Of a stretch of DNA of 64,000 nt, positions 41,810 through 51,611 are shown piece by piece (positions within the stretch are counted from its first letter, which is position 1; each line of letters starts with the position of its first letter). Under the pieces are notes generated by a model. The model saw only the letters and a program-made list of their open reading frames with translations. It had not been told where the DNA came from and ran no database searches. A program made the position numbers and the translations under genes. This DNA comes from Ardenticatenaceae bacterium (GTDB lineage: Bacteria; Chloroflexota; Anaerolineae; Promineifilales; Promineifilaceae), in assembly GCA_011525915.1 (NCBI GenBank), contig WYBM01000028.1, forward strand, positions 1 to 64,000, given 5' to 3'.

Positions 41810-43717
41810 TTACATTTCTTGAAACTCACCTTCCATCACGTCCTCATCAGAGGCCGGGCTGGGGCCGCCGGTCTGGTCATGGGTGCCGTTGGGGCCAGCG
41901 GCTTGCTGCTGTGTTTGGTACATTTGCTGGCTTAAAGCGTAGCTGGCTTGCTGTAACTGCTCTGTTAACGATCTGATACGGGCCGTATCTTCACCTTTTA
42001 CCGCCTCTTTAAGCTGGTTGATGGTGCTGTGAATTTGCGCCTTGTCACTTTCAGGCACACGGCCGTTCATTTCACTCAGGCTCTTTTCAATGGCATAGAT
42101 CATCTGGTCTGCCTGGTTGCGGGCTTCAATCAGCTCACGTTTGCGGCGGTCATCCGCTTCGTGCTGCTTGGCCGCATTGACCATATTGTTGATTTCCGCC
42201 TCGCTCAGGTTTGTGGAAGCCGTGATCTGAATCTTCTGCTCACGGCCGGTGGCTTTGTCCTTGGCCGTGACGTGCAGGATGCCGTTGGCATCAATATCAA
42301 ATGTCACTTCAATTTGGGGCATACCACGTGGTGCCGGTGGCAGCCCATCCAGACGGAACATGCCCAAGGTTTTGTTGTCACCAGCCATAGGCCGTTCGCC
42401 TTGTAACACGTGGATGTCTACGGCCGTCTGGTTGTCCTCGGCCGTGCTGAACACTTCCGTCTTTTTCGTGGGAATGGTGGTGTTGCGCGGAATCAGCGTG
42501 GTCATGACGCTGCCCATCGTTTCCAGCCCCAGGCTCAATGGTGTTACGTCCAGCAGCAGCACATCTTTGACATCACCAGTCAACACACCCCCCTGGATAG
42601 CGGCGCCAATCGCCACCACTTCATCAGGGTTCACGCTTTTGTTCGGCGCTTTATGGGTCAGGCTTTCCACCAGGTTCTGCACCATGGGCATGCGTGTGCT
42701 GCCACCTACCAGAACAACCTCGTCAATGCCTTGTGCGGTTAACCCGGCATCTTTTAACGCCAATTCAAACGGCTGCCTTAATCGTGTTACCAGGTCCTCA
42801 GTCAGTTGTTCAAATTTAGCCCGTGTCAGGGTCATTTGCAGATGTTTTGGCCCGCTGGCGTCGGCGGTAACAAACGGCAGGTTTAATTCGCTTTGCATGG
42901 TAGATGAAAGTTCAATCTTTGCTTTTTCCGCCGCTTCGCGCAGACGCTGCAGCGCCTGACGATCTTTACTCAGGTCAATGCCCTGGTCTTTCTTAAACTC
43001 TTCAATGATCCAGTGTACAATGCGTTCATCCCAGTCGTCACCGCCCAGGTGCGTGTCGCCGTGGGTAGACATCACTTCCACCACACCATCACCCACTTCC
43101 AGCACGGAAACATCAAATGTACCACCACCCAGGTCAAAGACCAGGATTTTCTCGTCTGACTTTTTGTCTAGACCATAGGCCAGGGCGGCCGCTGTGGGTT
43201 CGTTGATAATACGCAGCACCTCTAGCCCGGCGATCTTGCCGGCGTCTTTGGTAGCCTGGCGCTGGCTGTCGTTAAAGTAAGCTGGTACGGTGATAACCGC
43301 CTGGGTAACCGTTTCACCCAGATAAGATTCGGCATCGCGCTTAAGCTTTTGCAGCACAAAGGCTGAAATCTCCTGCGGAGAGTAGTTCTGCCCATTAACG
43401 GGCACATGGACCCGCGCATCTTGCTGTGGCCCGGCTACAATTTCGTAGGGCACCATACCTTTGGTTTTGGTCGTTTCCGCATCGTCAATGCGTCGCCCTA
43501 TCATTCGTTTGATGGAGTAGATGGTGTTTTCTGGGTTGACAACGGCCTGACGTTTGGCAGTCATGCCCACCAGGCGTTCCCCCTTTTTGCTAAAAGCGAC
43601 AATAGAGGGCGTGGTGTTGCCACCTTCAGCGGAAGGAATAACAACCGGGTCACCACCTTCCATAACGGCTACGACGGAGTTGGTCGTACCTAAATCAATA
43701 CCTATAATTTTGCTCAT
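41810..43717 (-). CDS. dnaK: Chaperone protein DnaK (Hsp70)
   Basis: The full-length 635-residue Hsp70 has [18 protein letters not shown] at the start, [37 protein letters not shown] and [18 protein letters not shown] in the ATPase domain. The substrate domain carries [16 protein letters not shown]. The C-terminal tail is Gln/Gly/Pro-rich and ends in acidic residues ([11 protein letters not shown]). It is the first gene of the chaperone unit. The 277 bases upstream show no CIRCE element (TTAGCACTC-N9-GAGTGCTAA), so HrcA-type control is not supported. Confidence 0.97.
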   Translation of the reverse strand: MSKIIGIDLGTTNSVVAVMEGGDPVVIPSAEGGNTTPSIVAFSKKGERLVGMTAKRQAVVNPENTIYSIKRMIGRRIDDAETTKTKGMVPYEIVAGPQQDARVHVPVNGQNYSPQEISAFVLQKLKRDAESYLGETVTQAVITVPAYFNDSQRQATKDAGKIAGLEVLRIINEPTAAALAYGLDKKSDEKILVFDLGGGTFDVSVLEVGDGVVEVMSTHGDTHLGGDDWDERIVHWIIEEFKKDQGIDLSKDRQALQRLREAAEKAKIELSSTMQSELNLPFVTADASGPKHLQMTLTRAKFEQLTEDLVTRLRQPFELALKDAGLTAQGIDEVVLVGGSTRMPMVQNLVESLTHKAPNKSVNPDEVVAIGAAIQGGVLTGDVKDVLLLDVTPLSLGLETMGSVMTTLIPRNTTIPTKKTEVFSTAEDNQTAVDIHVLQGERPMAGDNKTLGMFRLDGLPPAPRGMPQIEVTFDIDANGILHVTAKDKATGREQKIQITASTNLSEAEINNMVNAAKQHEADDRRKRELIEARNQADQMIYAIEKSLSEMNGRVPESDKAQIHSTINQLKEAVKGEDTARIRSLTEQLQQASYALSQQMYQTQQQAAGPNGTHDQTGGPSPASDEDVMEGEFQEM

Positions 43718-43994
43718 GTTTCGTTCACCTCTTCAAAATTTTCTATTCGCTGTTTGCGTTCATAATTGCTTTTGGTGTACTGCCCGTCACCATGGTTTGA
43801 TGGCCGGGCAACACATCCTCTATTCTATGGGTGAACGTTAGAACTTTGTTTGACGGCCGTTAGAGAAGCATATACACACCACATTATTGCTTCTTTTAAC
43901 CCCCAAATCCTGACAGAGCATGTCAGGATACCGTTGTATCATATGTGGATGTGAGTTTATCAAGGTGATCTTGTAAAACCGTAAGGAGCGTGTT

Positions 43995-44819
43995 ATGAAA
44001 TTTGGATTTGTCATGCCCAGCGGTAATGTACACGAAGCTATCCAGTTTGCCGAAGCGGCTGAAGAAGCGGGTTGGGATGGTTTTTTTGTCTGGGAGCCGG
44101 TGTGGGGGAATGACCCGTGGGTGACATTGGCGGCCATTGCCATGTGTACCCAGCGCCTTCGTTTAGGTACCTTGATCACCCCCTTGTCACGCCGACGGCC
44201 GTGGAAGGTGGCCGGGGAAACGGTAACATTAGACCATCTTTCACACGGCCGGGTGATTCTTTCTGTTGGTTTGGGCGCGCCAGATACCGGCTTTGCCAAC
44301 TTTGGTGAAGTCACAGACCGTAAGGTTCGCGCCGAACTGCTGGATGAAAGCATCGACATCCTCACCGGGCTCTGGCGGGGCCAGCCGTTTAATTACCAGG
44401 GGCAGCATTATCACATCACGGAGACCACGTTTTTCTCGCCGCCGCCGCCGGTACAGCAGCCGCGCATCCCTATCTGGGTGGTGGGCGCCTGGCCGCGACC
44501 AAAATCTATGCAGCGGGTGCTTAAGTGTGATGGGGTGTTACCGACTGTGGTGGGCGCCGACGGCCGTCACCAGCCACTCACGCCCGACCAGATTCGGGAG
44601 ATGAAAGCGTATGTGGAAGCCAACCGGCAGCTGGATTCGCCCTTTGACATTATTAAGGAAGGGGAGACACCCCTGGAGAAAAAGAAGGAGTGGGCCACGA
44701 TGTTGCGGCCGTGGGCCGATGCCGGCGTCACCTGGTGGATTGAATCCATGTGGCATGCACCCAGCCTTGATAAAATCCTGGCACGTGTGCAGCAAGGGCC
44801 ACCTAACAACCTGGCGTAA
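43995..44819 (+). CDS. LLM-class flavin-dependent oxidoreductase
   Basis: The 274-residue protein has the luciferase-like monooxygenase TIM-barrel fold. FGFVMPSGNVHEAIQFAEAAEEAGWDGFFVWEP is the opening beta-alpha region, RLRLGTLITPLSRRRPWKVA the FMN-site strand and LDESIDILTGLW the family helix. PRIPIWVVGAWPRPKSM is the flavin-phosphate loop. The cofactor may be FMN or F420. The substrate is unknown. The start follows AAGGAGCG. The gene stands alone, with a strong terminator just after it. Confidence 0.88.
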   Translation: MKFGFVMPSGNVHEAIQFAEAAEEAGWDGFFVWEPVWGNDPWVTLAAIAMCTQRLRLGTLITPLSRRRPWKVAGETVTLDHLSHGRVILSVGLGAPDTGFANFGEVTDRKVRAELLDESIDILTGLWRGQPFNYQGQHYHITETTFFSPPPPVQQPRIPIWVVGAWPRPKSMQRVLKCDGVLPTVVGADGRHQPLTPDQIREMKAYVEANRQLDSPFDIIKEGETPLEKKKEWATMLRPWADAGVTWWIESMWHAPSLDKILARVQQGPPNNLA

Positions 44820-44823
44820 AAAT

Positions 44824-44864
44824 AAAAACGCCCCGCAAGTCCGCTAAACTTGCGGGGCGTTTTT
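44824..44864. terminator. Bidirectional intrinsic terminator
   Basis: AAAAACGCCCCGCAAGT and ACTTGCGGGGCGTTTTT pair around CCGCTAA, with A tract on the left and T tract on the right. It serves the LLM gene and the convergent membrane-protein gene. Confidence 0.93.
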
Positions 44865-44872
44865 CAGGACAG

Positions 44873-45406
44873 CTATGCCTGTTTTTCTTCGATGTACTTT
44901 TCTTCTGGTTCCTGCCCCTTCATCGCTTTATAGATAACGTACAGACCCAGGGCGATAAGCGTGACCGGCCAGTATCTGCCCGCCACTTCCACCACGTTTA
45001 GTAGTAAGCCGTTGGTCATTATGGCCACACCAATGGTAGCCATGATGCCACCAGGAATGAGCGCCCACCAATGTGTTTCTTCGGTGAACAGGCCGGTCAG
45101 CAGCGTAATAAGGGCAAAGCCCAAACCAAAGATGATAAGGAAGATGCCGCCTTCCGCATCGCCGCCCATATCTGCCCAGGGGCCGGTAATGGCGTAGGCA
45201 CCCCAGCCAATGCCGCTTAAAATGCCGCCGGGGATCATCAGCCCGGCTTCACGGGTGAAAATGCCCCACACCAGGAACAGCGCGCCTAGCGCTGGCAAAA
45301 ACAGCAGCCCCAGATCAGGCAGCATGTTGAACTGGCCCAGCAACACCAGAATGCCAATGCCGATCAAGAAAATTCCACCGATAGTTTCTTTCTTTCTGTT
45401 TTTCAT
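44873..45406 (-). CDS. Multi-helix membrane protein (LiaF/DUF5668-like)
   Basis: The start is at the ATG at 45406 behind GGAGG; the upstream TTG frame extension is not needed. The 177-residue protein has about six short hydrophobic helices beginning with ETIGGIFLIGIGILVLLGQ, a pattern seen in LiaI/LiaF-like and DUF5668 membrane regions. WWALIPGGIMATIGVAIM and YWPVTLIALGLYVIYKAM are later helices. The tail is Glu/Lys-rich and cytoplasmic or exposed. Related proteins act in cell-envelope stress sensing, but no partner kinase is adjacent. Confidence 0.65.
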   Translation of the reverse strand: MKNRKKETIGGIFLIGIGILVLLGQFNMLPDLGLLFLPALGALFLVWGIFTREAGLMIPGGILSGIGWGAYAITGPWADMGGDAEGGIFLIIFGLGFALITLLTGLFTEETHWWALIPGGIMATIGVAIMTNGLLLNVVEVAGRYWPVTLIALGLYVIYKAMKGQEPEEKYIEEKQA

Positions 45407-45543
45407 GGTCAACCTCCAATTGCTCAGTTACAACAAGTTTAGACAGTGATTATGTTTTTAATTGGTAATGGATTATCCATCGTTTTATGGCCTTTTGTGG
45501 GGGCGGGTCTTGTGCCTGCCCCACTCAGGACGCCTGACATCCT

Positions 45544-46800
45544 TTAAGCCGGAGCCACGGCCGTTTCCTTTTTGCTCCGCAGCGGCTGCGGTTTCCAATA
45601 GGTGAGTGAACGCCACAACCATTCGGCCGGGCCAAACCGGTAATGGTTCAACCAGACGGGTGACCAGACCAGTTGGCAGGCCCAAATGGCCAGGACAATC
45701 AGGATTTGTCCCACTCGGTCCACCGAACCAAACAGGCCAAAGCCATGTCCGTAAAAAATGGTGGTGGCAATAAGCGTATGCAGCAGGTAGTTGGAAAGCG
45801 CCATTCGCCCGACGGCGGCCAGGGCGTTTTGCAGGCGGCCCAAACCACCCCACTGCACCCACAACATGATCAGCCCGATGTAACCGGCGCTCACAAACAG
45901 GCTGCCCCAATAATTAAACTGGAAGCCAGGGCCCCAGCGAGAAAAGGCCAGGCTCCAGCCGTGGGCAAAGTTTTGTTGCACGCCAAAGCTGATCACGGCC
46001 GTGCCCACCGCCAACCCCACCAGGGCCAGCACCCCATAAAAGCGGCGGGAGCGTTGGGCCGATAAGATGCCCCATTTGTACAGCGCCATACCGATGAGCA
46101 TCAGGCCCCCGGCTCGCCAGCTTGCCCAGAACAAAAAGGCCATCGTTTGCATTTCTATCGCTGCTGGAACGCGCGCCTCCATTTGCGCCAGCCAACCGCC
46201 CCGGTACGCCTCAATCTCTGCCTGGATGACCGCCGGGCTTGGGTCAAAATCAGCCGCAAATTCCTGATAAAGTTCTGGCGGCCAATAGGTCATAGAAGCA
46301 CCGGTCAAACTGGCTAACAGGGAGGGTACGGCCACGCTGACCAGCCCCAATAGTACCAGCCAGCGGGGTGACAGCTTGCGAAACCAGACCACTACCAAAG
46401 CGCACAGCGCATACGCGACCAAAATATCCCCTACCCAGAGTAGATAAGCATGCGCCAGGCCAAAGAGCAGCAGCCAAAGGGTGCGCCGATAGTGAATTTT
46501 CAATGAAGGCTGGCTGCGCTCTTCCAGACGAGAGGTGAACAAGATAATCCCGGCGCCAAAAAGCAGTGAGAACAGGGTCATAAATTTCTGGTCGGCGAAG
46601 ATGTGGCTTAATGTCCAGACCCAGCGGTTGGCCCCGGTGAGATCGCCATACGTGGTGGGGTTAAAGTAGGCTGCTTCTGGCATGGCAAATATTTGGATGT
46701 TCATAATGAGAATGCCTAACAGGGCAAAACCACGCAGTACATCAATGGCGGCAATACGGGTTGACGGCCGTGTCGGTGCCGCTTTTGTGTTGTGTTCCAT
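45544..46800 (-). CDS. DUF418 (YeiB-like) membrane protein
   Basis: The start is at the ATG at 46800 behind AAGGAGG; an upstream frame extension lacks a site. The 418-residue protein has about ten membrane helices. IAAIDVLRGFALLGILIMNIQIFAMP is the signature opening of the DUF418/YeiB family. LFSLLFGAGIILF and the C-terminal GRMALSNYLLHTLIATTIFYGHGFGLFG block (the DUF418 domain) confirm it. The function is not known; a transport or acyl-transfer role has been suggested for relatives. It is a single gene. Confidence 0.9.
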   Translation of the reverse strand: MEHNTKAAPTRPSTRIAAIDVLRGFALLGILIMNIQIFAMPEAAYFNPTTYGDLTGANRWVWTLSHIFADQKFMTLFSLLFGAGIILFTSRLEERSQPSLKIHYRRTLWLLLFGLAHAYLLWVGDILVAYALCALVVVWFRKLSPRWLVLLGLVSVAVPSLLASLTGASMTYWPPELYQEFAADFDPSPAVIQAEIEAYRGGWLAQMEARVPAAIEMQTMAFLFWASWRAGGLMLIGMALYKWGILSAQRSRRFYGVLALVGLAVGTAVISFGVQQNFAHGWSLAFSRWGPGFQFNYWGSLFVSAGYIGLIMLWVQWGGLGRLQNALAAVGRMALSNYLLHTLIATTIFYGHGFGLFGSVDRVGQILIVLAIWACQLVWSPVWLNHYRFGPAEWLWRSLTYWKPQPLRSKKETAVAPA

Positions 46801-47058
46801 GGGATTAACCTCCTTGGTTAAAATACCGACTGACCTTTCGATAATAAACTGAAAACGATGGTGGATTTGGCAGCACATTAGCGGCCGGGCCCACGTAAAT
46901 AGATGGTTTTAAGTCCAACAAATCAGTGGTGATTAAGATACTGGCAGTATAAATTGCCGGGGCCGATTTTTGATGTGTCAGAAGTCATGGGCTGGTCATG
47001 TTTGCCCTATGACTGACGCTGTTCAAGGAGACGACGGCAAGAAGTTAAGCAAAGTCCA

Positions 47059-47721
47059 TTAAAGGGGTTTTAACAGACCTAATTCCCTGGCTTTGAGGGC
47101 GGCCTGGGTACGGTCACGCACACCTAATTTGCCCAGGATATTGGTGACATGGTTCTTAACGGTGCCCTCGGTAATGTATAACTGATTGGCGATCTCCCGG
47201 TTGCTGGCCCCAGCAGCCAGGTGCTGCAAAATTTCCAGTTCACGCTCAGATAGCGGTTCAACCAGGTCGGCCTGGGGGTCTGCCAACGGCCGTGCTGACA
47301 GGCGGGTAAATTCGGCCACCACTTTGGCCGCGATGGCCGGCTGCAAGAAGGATTCACCCCGGGCCGCCGCGCGGATGGCTTCGTAGAGCCGGGCAGAAGG
47401 CACATCTTTGAGCAGGTAGCCCACGGCGCCGGCCCGCAGCCCGTCAAAGACGTATTCGTCGTTGTCAAAGGTGGTGAGGATGATGATACGGGTATGGGGG
47501 TGACTTTCGGTTATGCGATGGGTGGCCGCCACGCCATCAAGCACCGGCATGCGTAAATCCATGAGGACAACGTCAGGGTGCAGGGCAGCCACGGCCGTGA
47601 TCGCCTCTTCACCATTGCCCGCTTCCCCCACCACCTCCAGGTCTGGCTGCACAGAGAGCAGGGTATGCAGCCCTTCACGAAACAGAACTTGATCATCCAC
47701 CAACAAAATACGAATGGCCAT
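47059..47721 (-). CDS. NarL/FixJ-family response regulator, orphan
   Basis: The start is placed at the ATG at 47721 (MAIRILLVDDQVLFREGL). The 220-residue protein has a receiver domain with phosphoacceptor Asp in VVLMDLRMPVLDG, the Thr in IIILTTFDND and Lys in GYLLKDVPSARL. A LuxR-type HTH follows with LSERELEILQHLAAGASNREI and TEGTVKNHVTNILGKLGV. No histidine kinase gene is next to it. TATTAT stands seven bases before the ATG and no Shine-Dalgarno is seen, so the mRNA may be leaderless. A broken paralogue is at 1545-1775. Confidence 0.93.
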   Translation of the reverse strand: MAIRILLVDDQVLFREGLHTLLSVQPDLEVVGEAGNGEEAITAVAALHPDVVLMDLRMPVLDGVAATHRITESHPHTRIIILTTFDNDEYVFDGLRAGAVGYLLKDVPSARLYEAIRAAARGESFLQPAIAAKVVAEFTRLSARPLADPQADLVEPLSERELEILQHLAAGASNREIANQLYITEGTVKNHVTNILGKLGVRDRTQAALKARELGLLKPL

Positions 47722-47763
47722 GCGGGGGATAATACCACATGTGCCTGCTGCGTCCACCGCCTG

Positions 47764-47860
47764 GTATCAGTGTGCAGTGATCAGTGTCCAGTAATCAGTG
47801 TGGAAGAACGCCCAACTGAATACTGAATACTGCCAACTGAATACTGATCACTGTCAACAA
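47764..47860. repeat. CAGT-heptad hairpin repeat, copy G
   Basis: GTATCAGTGTGCAGTGATCAG and CCAGTAATCAGTG on the left fold with CAACTGAATACTGAATACTG and ACTGATCACTG on the right. It fills the gap between the regulator gene and the beta-propeller lipoprotein gene. The left end CCTGGTATCAG recurs in other copies. Confidence 0.8.
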
Positions 47861-47863
47861 GCC

Positions 47864-49393
47864 CTAAGGCAGCCAGGTTAAACAACAGGCGCCCTCACCG
47901 AGGGTGGCAGATATATTGTAAGCCGTGTCCTCTAAAAGGAACACGTACCAGTTTTCTTCAAACTCGTCTTGCCAAAAATACCCGGTGTTTTCTGGCAGCC
48001 AGTGGGTGTCAAAGTGCCAGCCGGGGTGAAAGGCAGGCAACTGAAGGGGTGTTAGGCTGACACGCTTGAATGAAGAAGGATCCGTCAAATCAGGCAGATA
48101 CAGACTCCAATCATACATATCATGTAAGTTGATGCCGGCAAAACCAATACGGCCGTCGGGGAATTGTGTCGGCGAAATCGGCCAATGGTCTGTCCCGACG
48201 GCCACGTCGGTGCTGGTGATCTGCTTTAACACCCCTGTGGCTTCGTCTACCTGCCAGAGTTGCAGAGCAGACTGATGGTTGGCTGTATTTCCTGCCGGGC
48301 GCAGCAGCACCAGGCGCTCATCTGCCAGCCAAAACAGGTAAGGGCCAGCGGTGTCAAAGCCTGATGGGTTGGGGATGGATACGATTTGTGCCGTCTCCAG
48401 GTCAATGATCACCTGTTCCCCACCTTCAGGACCCACGATGACGCTGGCTTCTAAATAACGCCCTGAGGGGGACCAGGGCGCCAGATTGCCGCTGTGGATA
48501 TACCAGAGACCATCCTCGGTCTCAAAATAGGTCACCGGCCGGATGATGTCTGCCCGCTTGTTTTCCAGGGTGACTCGCCAGAGGGCCTGCATATCTATCC
48601 AGACCAGCGATTGGCTGTCTGGGGACCATAAGAGTTTGCGGCAGGTGACCCCGATGGCATACAAATGCTGCAGACAGGCCCCAATTTCTATAGGGGCGGC
48701 CTCAGGGGTATCTAATGACAACAGATACACCTTTCCAGATTCTGGCCCGTGATCGGGGATGGGCTCAACCGCCCCTGTGGGGCTGGCGCCCTGCAATGTG
48801 TATGCCAGCCAACGGCCGTCTGGCGATATCTGGTAATGTAACACGCCACCGACGCCCGCCAGCAGCGGCCGTTGTTCGTGGGCCAACAAATCAAGCAAGA
48901 CAAGGCTGTAAAGGGCATTATCATCCTGAGTGACCACAACCACCCGCTGCCCATCCTGGCTGATGACGTAACCGATCACTTTCTCAGACAAGAGTGGTTC
49001 GATGTTGTTGGTCTGGGATGGCCAGCGGTACAACGTATTGGCTTGTAAAAAAAGCAGGTCATACCCGGTCGGGTTTACAGCGATCTCCCTGGCGGCGGTT
49101 GTTGGTGAAGGCCGAGGTACGTGCGTGGCTGTGGGCGGCACAGCCGTAGACCACGGGGTGCGTGTTGGCAGCGGGTCCGGTGGCCAGGGGGTGGTGGTGA
49201 GCGCGGTGGGGTCAAACGTGTGTGTGAGGGTAGGCTGTGGGGTAGGGGTGGTTGGCGGTTGCGCGGTGGCCCGCACGGCTACCGTAGCTACCTCTGAAAA
49301 GTCACTGTGGGCCGGTTCTGGGGCGCTGGTGTTTGTACAGGCCGCCAAAAGCAGTAATACCGAAGAAATGAGTACAAATATGAACCATCGCAT
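47864..49393 (-). CDS. Beta-propeller (TolB/PD40-like) lipoprotein
   Basis: The 509-residue protein has a lipoprotein signal ending in LLLLAACTN, so it is attached outside the membrane. Residues about 40-105 are a Thr/Pro-rich stalk like those of other exported proteins in this window. From about residue 115, propeller strands follow with VIGYVISQDGQRVVVVTQ, YQISPDGRWLAYTLQG and KLLWSPDSQSLVWIDM, the PD40/TolB pattern. The function is unknown; such propellers often bind proteins or glycans. It ends four bases from a CAGT hairpin and is followed on the same strand by the response regulator. Confidence 0.75.
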   Translation of the reverse strand: MRWFIFVLISSVLLLLAACTNTSAPEPAHSDFSEVATVAVRATAQPPTTPTPQPTLTHTFDPTALTTTPWPPDPLPTRTPWSTAVPPTATHVPRPSPTTAAREIAVNPTGYDLLFLQANTLYRWPSQTNNIEPLLSEKVIGYVISQDGQRVVVVTQDDNALYSLVLLDLLAHEQRPLLAGVGGVLHYQISPDGRWLAYTLQGASPTGAVEPIPDHGPESGKVYLLSLDTPEAAPIEIGACLQHLYAIGVTCRKLLWSPDSQSLVWIDMQALWRVTLENKRADIIRPVTYFETEDGLWYIHSGNLAPWSPSGRYLEASVIVGPEGGEQVIIDLETAQIVSIPNPSGFDTAGPYLFWLADERLVLLRPAGNTANHQSALQLWQVDEATGVLKQITSTDVAVGTDHWPISPTQFPDGRIGFAGINLHDMYDWSLYLPDLTDPSSFKRVSLTPLQLPAFHPGWHFDTHWLPENTGYFWQDEFEENWYVFLLEDTAYNISATLGEGACCLTWLP

Positions 49394-49474
49394 AAGATGC
49401 CTCCATCTATAGGGTGATGGTTCTACCCTAACTCACAGGCTGCCCCCTACCTTGACGCTTCAGGCCCGGCTTAC

Positions 49475-50737
49475 CTACGAAAGTAAACGTTCCATTTCCT
49501 GCAGGCGGCGCTGTAGAAAGGTGCGCTCGACGTTGTTTTGGGCCAGCGCCAGGGCCACGGCATACGCTTCGGCGGCGTCTTCATGCCAGCCGGCGCGGCG
49601 CAGCAGGTCAGCCCGGGCCGCGTGGTAGAGGTGGTAATTTTGCAGCACGGCCGTGTCCCCCATCTTCTCTAACAGCGCCAGCCCTTTTATGGGTCCTTCG
49701 GCCATGGCCACAGCGACCGCCTGATTCAGGGCAATGACTGGCGTTGGTTGAAACTTGTAAAGCTGGCCATACAAGGCGGCAATTTGCGGCCAATCGGTGT
49801 TGGCAGGTGTGGCCGCTGCCCCGTGCAGGGCGGCAATGGCTGCTTGAATCTGGTAGGGACCCGGTTGGCGCATGTGCAGGGCCCGCTCCAACACGGCCGT
49901 GCCGGCTGCGATTTGTGCCTGATTCCATAATGAACGGTCTTGGTCCTCTAACAATATCAGCTCCCCGGCAGGGCTGATGCGGGCTGCCCGGCGGGCATCA
50001 TGCAGCAGCATCAGCGCCAGCAGCCCCAACGCCTCTGGATGCTCCTCCAATTCCGGATCATCGGCCAGGAGATCGGTAAGAATTTGGGCTAACCGGATCG
50101 CTTCCTGGCACAGTTCCTGCCGTACCAGGCTGTCACCAGACGAGGCGATGTACCCTTCGTTAAAGATGAGGTAAATGGCGGTTTGCACCGCGGCTAACCG
50201 TTCTGCCAGGAGTTCCCTGGGCGGGACGCGGTAGGGAATGCCCGCCTGCTTGATTTTACGTTGGGCCCGTACCAGCCGTTGGGCCATGGTGGGCACAGGC
50301 ACCAGGAAAGCGCTGGCGATCTCGGCCGTTTCCAACCCACCTAAGGTACGCAGGGTCAGGGCTACCTGGGCTTCCAATGACAGCGCCGGATGGCAGCAGG
50401 TAAAGATCAATTTTAAGCGTTCGTCTGGTATCTCGTCCATGTCTATTTCGCCTGGGGCATCCAGGTCAGCCAGCGTTTGTAGGAGCTGCTGCTTGGCAGC
50501 ATAGGTCTTGTCACGACGCAGGCGATCAATCGCTTTGTGGCGGGCGGTGGTGGTGATCCAGGCACCGGGGTTATGGGGCACACCGTCGGCCGGCCACCGC
50601 TCCAGAGCCACTACCAGGGCATCATGAAAAACATCTTCGGCCAGTTCAAAGTCACGCAAAGCGCTGATGAGGGCAGCCAGCACCCGGCCAGACTCCTGCC
50701 GAAAGGTTTGTTCCACAATAGCATGAGCAGTTTCCAT
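49475..50737 (-). CDS. ECF42-type RNA polymerase sigma factor
   Basis: The 420-residue protein joins a short sigma-70 region 2 (RDFELAEDVFHDALVVALERW, AWITTTARHKAIDRLRRDK) and region 4 (LEAQVALTLRTLGGLETAEIASAFLV) to a long C-terminal TPR-like extension (from about residue 190, LIFNEGYIASSGDSLVRQEL). This is the ECF42 layout. ECF42 factors are known to sit with DGPF/YCII proteins, and two of these lie just upstream on the same strand, with a VOC protein between. No anti-sigma factor is seen; the C-terminal extension is thought to govern activity in this group. Targets are inferred to be the adjacent DGPF genes. Confidence 0.9.
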   Translation of the reverse strand: METAHAIVEQTFRQESGRVLAALISALRDFELAEDVFHDALVVALERWPADGVPHNPGAWITTTARHKAIDRLRRDKTYAAKQQLLQTLADLDAPGEIDMDEIPDERLKLIFTCCHPALSLEAQVALTLRTLGGLETAEIASAFLVPVPTMAQRLVRAQRKIKQAGIPYRVPPRELLAERLAAVQTAIYLIFNEGYIASSGDSLVRQELCQEAIRLAQILTDLLADDPELEEHPEALGLLALMLLHDARRAARISPAGELILLEDQDRSLWNQAQIAAGTAVLERALHMRQPGPYQIQAAIAALHGAAATPANTDWPQIAALYGQLYKFQPTPVIALNQAVAVAMAEGPIKGLALLEKMGDTAVLQNYHLYHAARADLLRRAGWHEDAAEAYAVALALAQNNVERTFLQRRLQEMERLLS

Positions 50738-50814
50738 AGAGGTAGTGTCGTCGCAGGTGACGGCCGTTGCTAAACCCCACCTGTCACCAGGCCCATGACA
50801 GGTGGGGTTCCAGC

Positions 50815-51189
50815 TTATGCCTCCGGCGGGGGGCTACACATTTGCAGCCCATTGCCGAAGGGATCGTAAAAGTTGCAATAGGTGACGACGCCCGGAATGC
50901 TTACCGGGTCATCGCAGCGCACACCACGTGCCCGCAAGGCAGCGGCGCTTTCGTGGCAGTCGGGCGTGTTCAGCACAATCGTCGTGCCAGTGCCGGGCTG
51001 CCATCCTTCATTGACCAGCATAACGGAAATGTGCGCCTCCGGCGTGCCAGCGCTGAATTCGATCCAACCCATTTCGGGCATATCGTAAAGTGGCTCACCC
51101 AACCCCAAGACATTGCTATAAAAGTCACGTGCGGTGTCTAAATCCGGCACAGAAATGGAAACGACATTGATGCCTTTGAAAAGCTGCAT
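50815..51189 (-). CDS. VOC-family (glyoxalase/dioxygenase-like) protein
   Basis: The 124-residue protein has the two betaalphabetabetabeta halves of the vicinal oxygen chelate fold. VSISVPDLDTARDFYSNVLGL is the first and TTIVLNTPDCHESAAALRARG with FYDPFGNGLQM the second. The N-terminal metal-ligand position of glyoxalase I (His) appears as Ser/Val here, so the enzyme may not be a glyoxalase. GGAGG precedes the ATG. It is third in the ECF42 unit, between the DGPF genes and the sigma factor. Confidence 0.88.
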   Translation of the reverse strand: MQLFKGINVVSISVPDLDTARDFYSNVLGLGEPLYDMPEMGWIEFSAGTPEAHISVMLVNEGWQPGTGTTIVLNTPDCHESAAALRARGVRCDDPVSIPGVVTYCNFYDPFGNGLQMCSPPPEA

Positions 51190-51244
51190 AATTTACCTCC
51201 GTAGGGGACGTGACAGGCTGCCAAAGCTGGCCATGTCTCTAAGA

Positions 51245-51595
51245 TCACTGCTCAAAAATTACAACTGGCCGAATTTCTATGGAGCCTTCGGTCATAGGCA
51301 GTTTTTGGGCCATTTCTACGGCCGTGTCCAGATCACACTCCAGAATGTAGAAACCGCCTAACTGCTCTTTGGTCTCGGCGAACGGACCATCTGTCACCAG
51401 TACGTTCTGCCCCTTCTTAAAGCGTATCGTTCGGGCCTGGGTGACTGAATGCAACGCCTCGCCGCTGGGGTTCATCCCCCGTTGCGCTGCTTCGACGCTA
51501 AACCGATCGTGAGCTTCCATGATGTCACCCCACTGCTCTGGGGTTATGTCTTTATCTAAAGCTTCATCACCGTAAAGTAAAAGAGCGTATTTCAT
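51245..51595 (-). CDS. YCII/DGPF-domain protein 1
   Basis: The start is the ATG at 51595 (MKYALLLYGDEALD), with AAAGGATAAAA upstream. The 116-residue protein carries TDGPFAETKEQLGGFYILEC, the DGPF motif, and GSIEIRPV near the end. The family has a ferredoxin-like fold and an unknown biochemical role. Such genes are the usual partners and targets of ECF42 sigma factors. It is similar to its neighbour at 51612-51962, probably by tandem duplication. Confidence 0.92.
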   Translation of the reverse strand: MKYALLLYGDEALDKDITPEQWGDIMEAHDRFSVEAAQRGMNPSGEALHSVTQARTIRFKKGQNVLVTDGPFAETKEQLGGFYILECDLDTAVEMAQKLPMTEGSIEIRPVVIFEQ

Positions 51596-51611
51596 GAGTT
51601 TTATCCTTTGA

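Noticed and set aside
43718..43994. CIRCE operator before dnaK
   Set aside because: No TTAGCACTC-N9-GAGTGCTAA or close variant is present.
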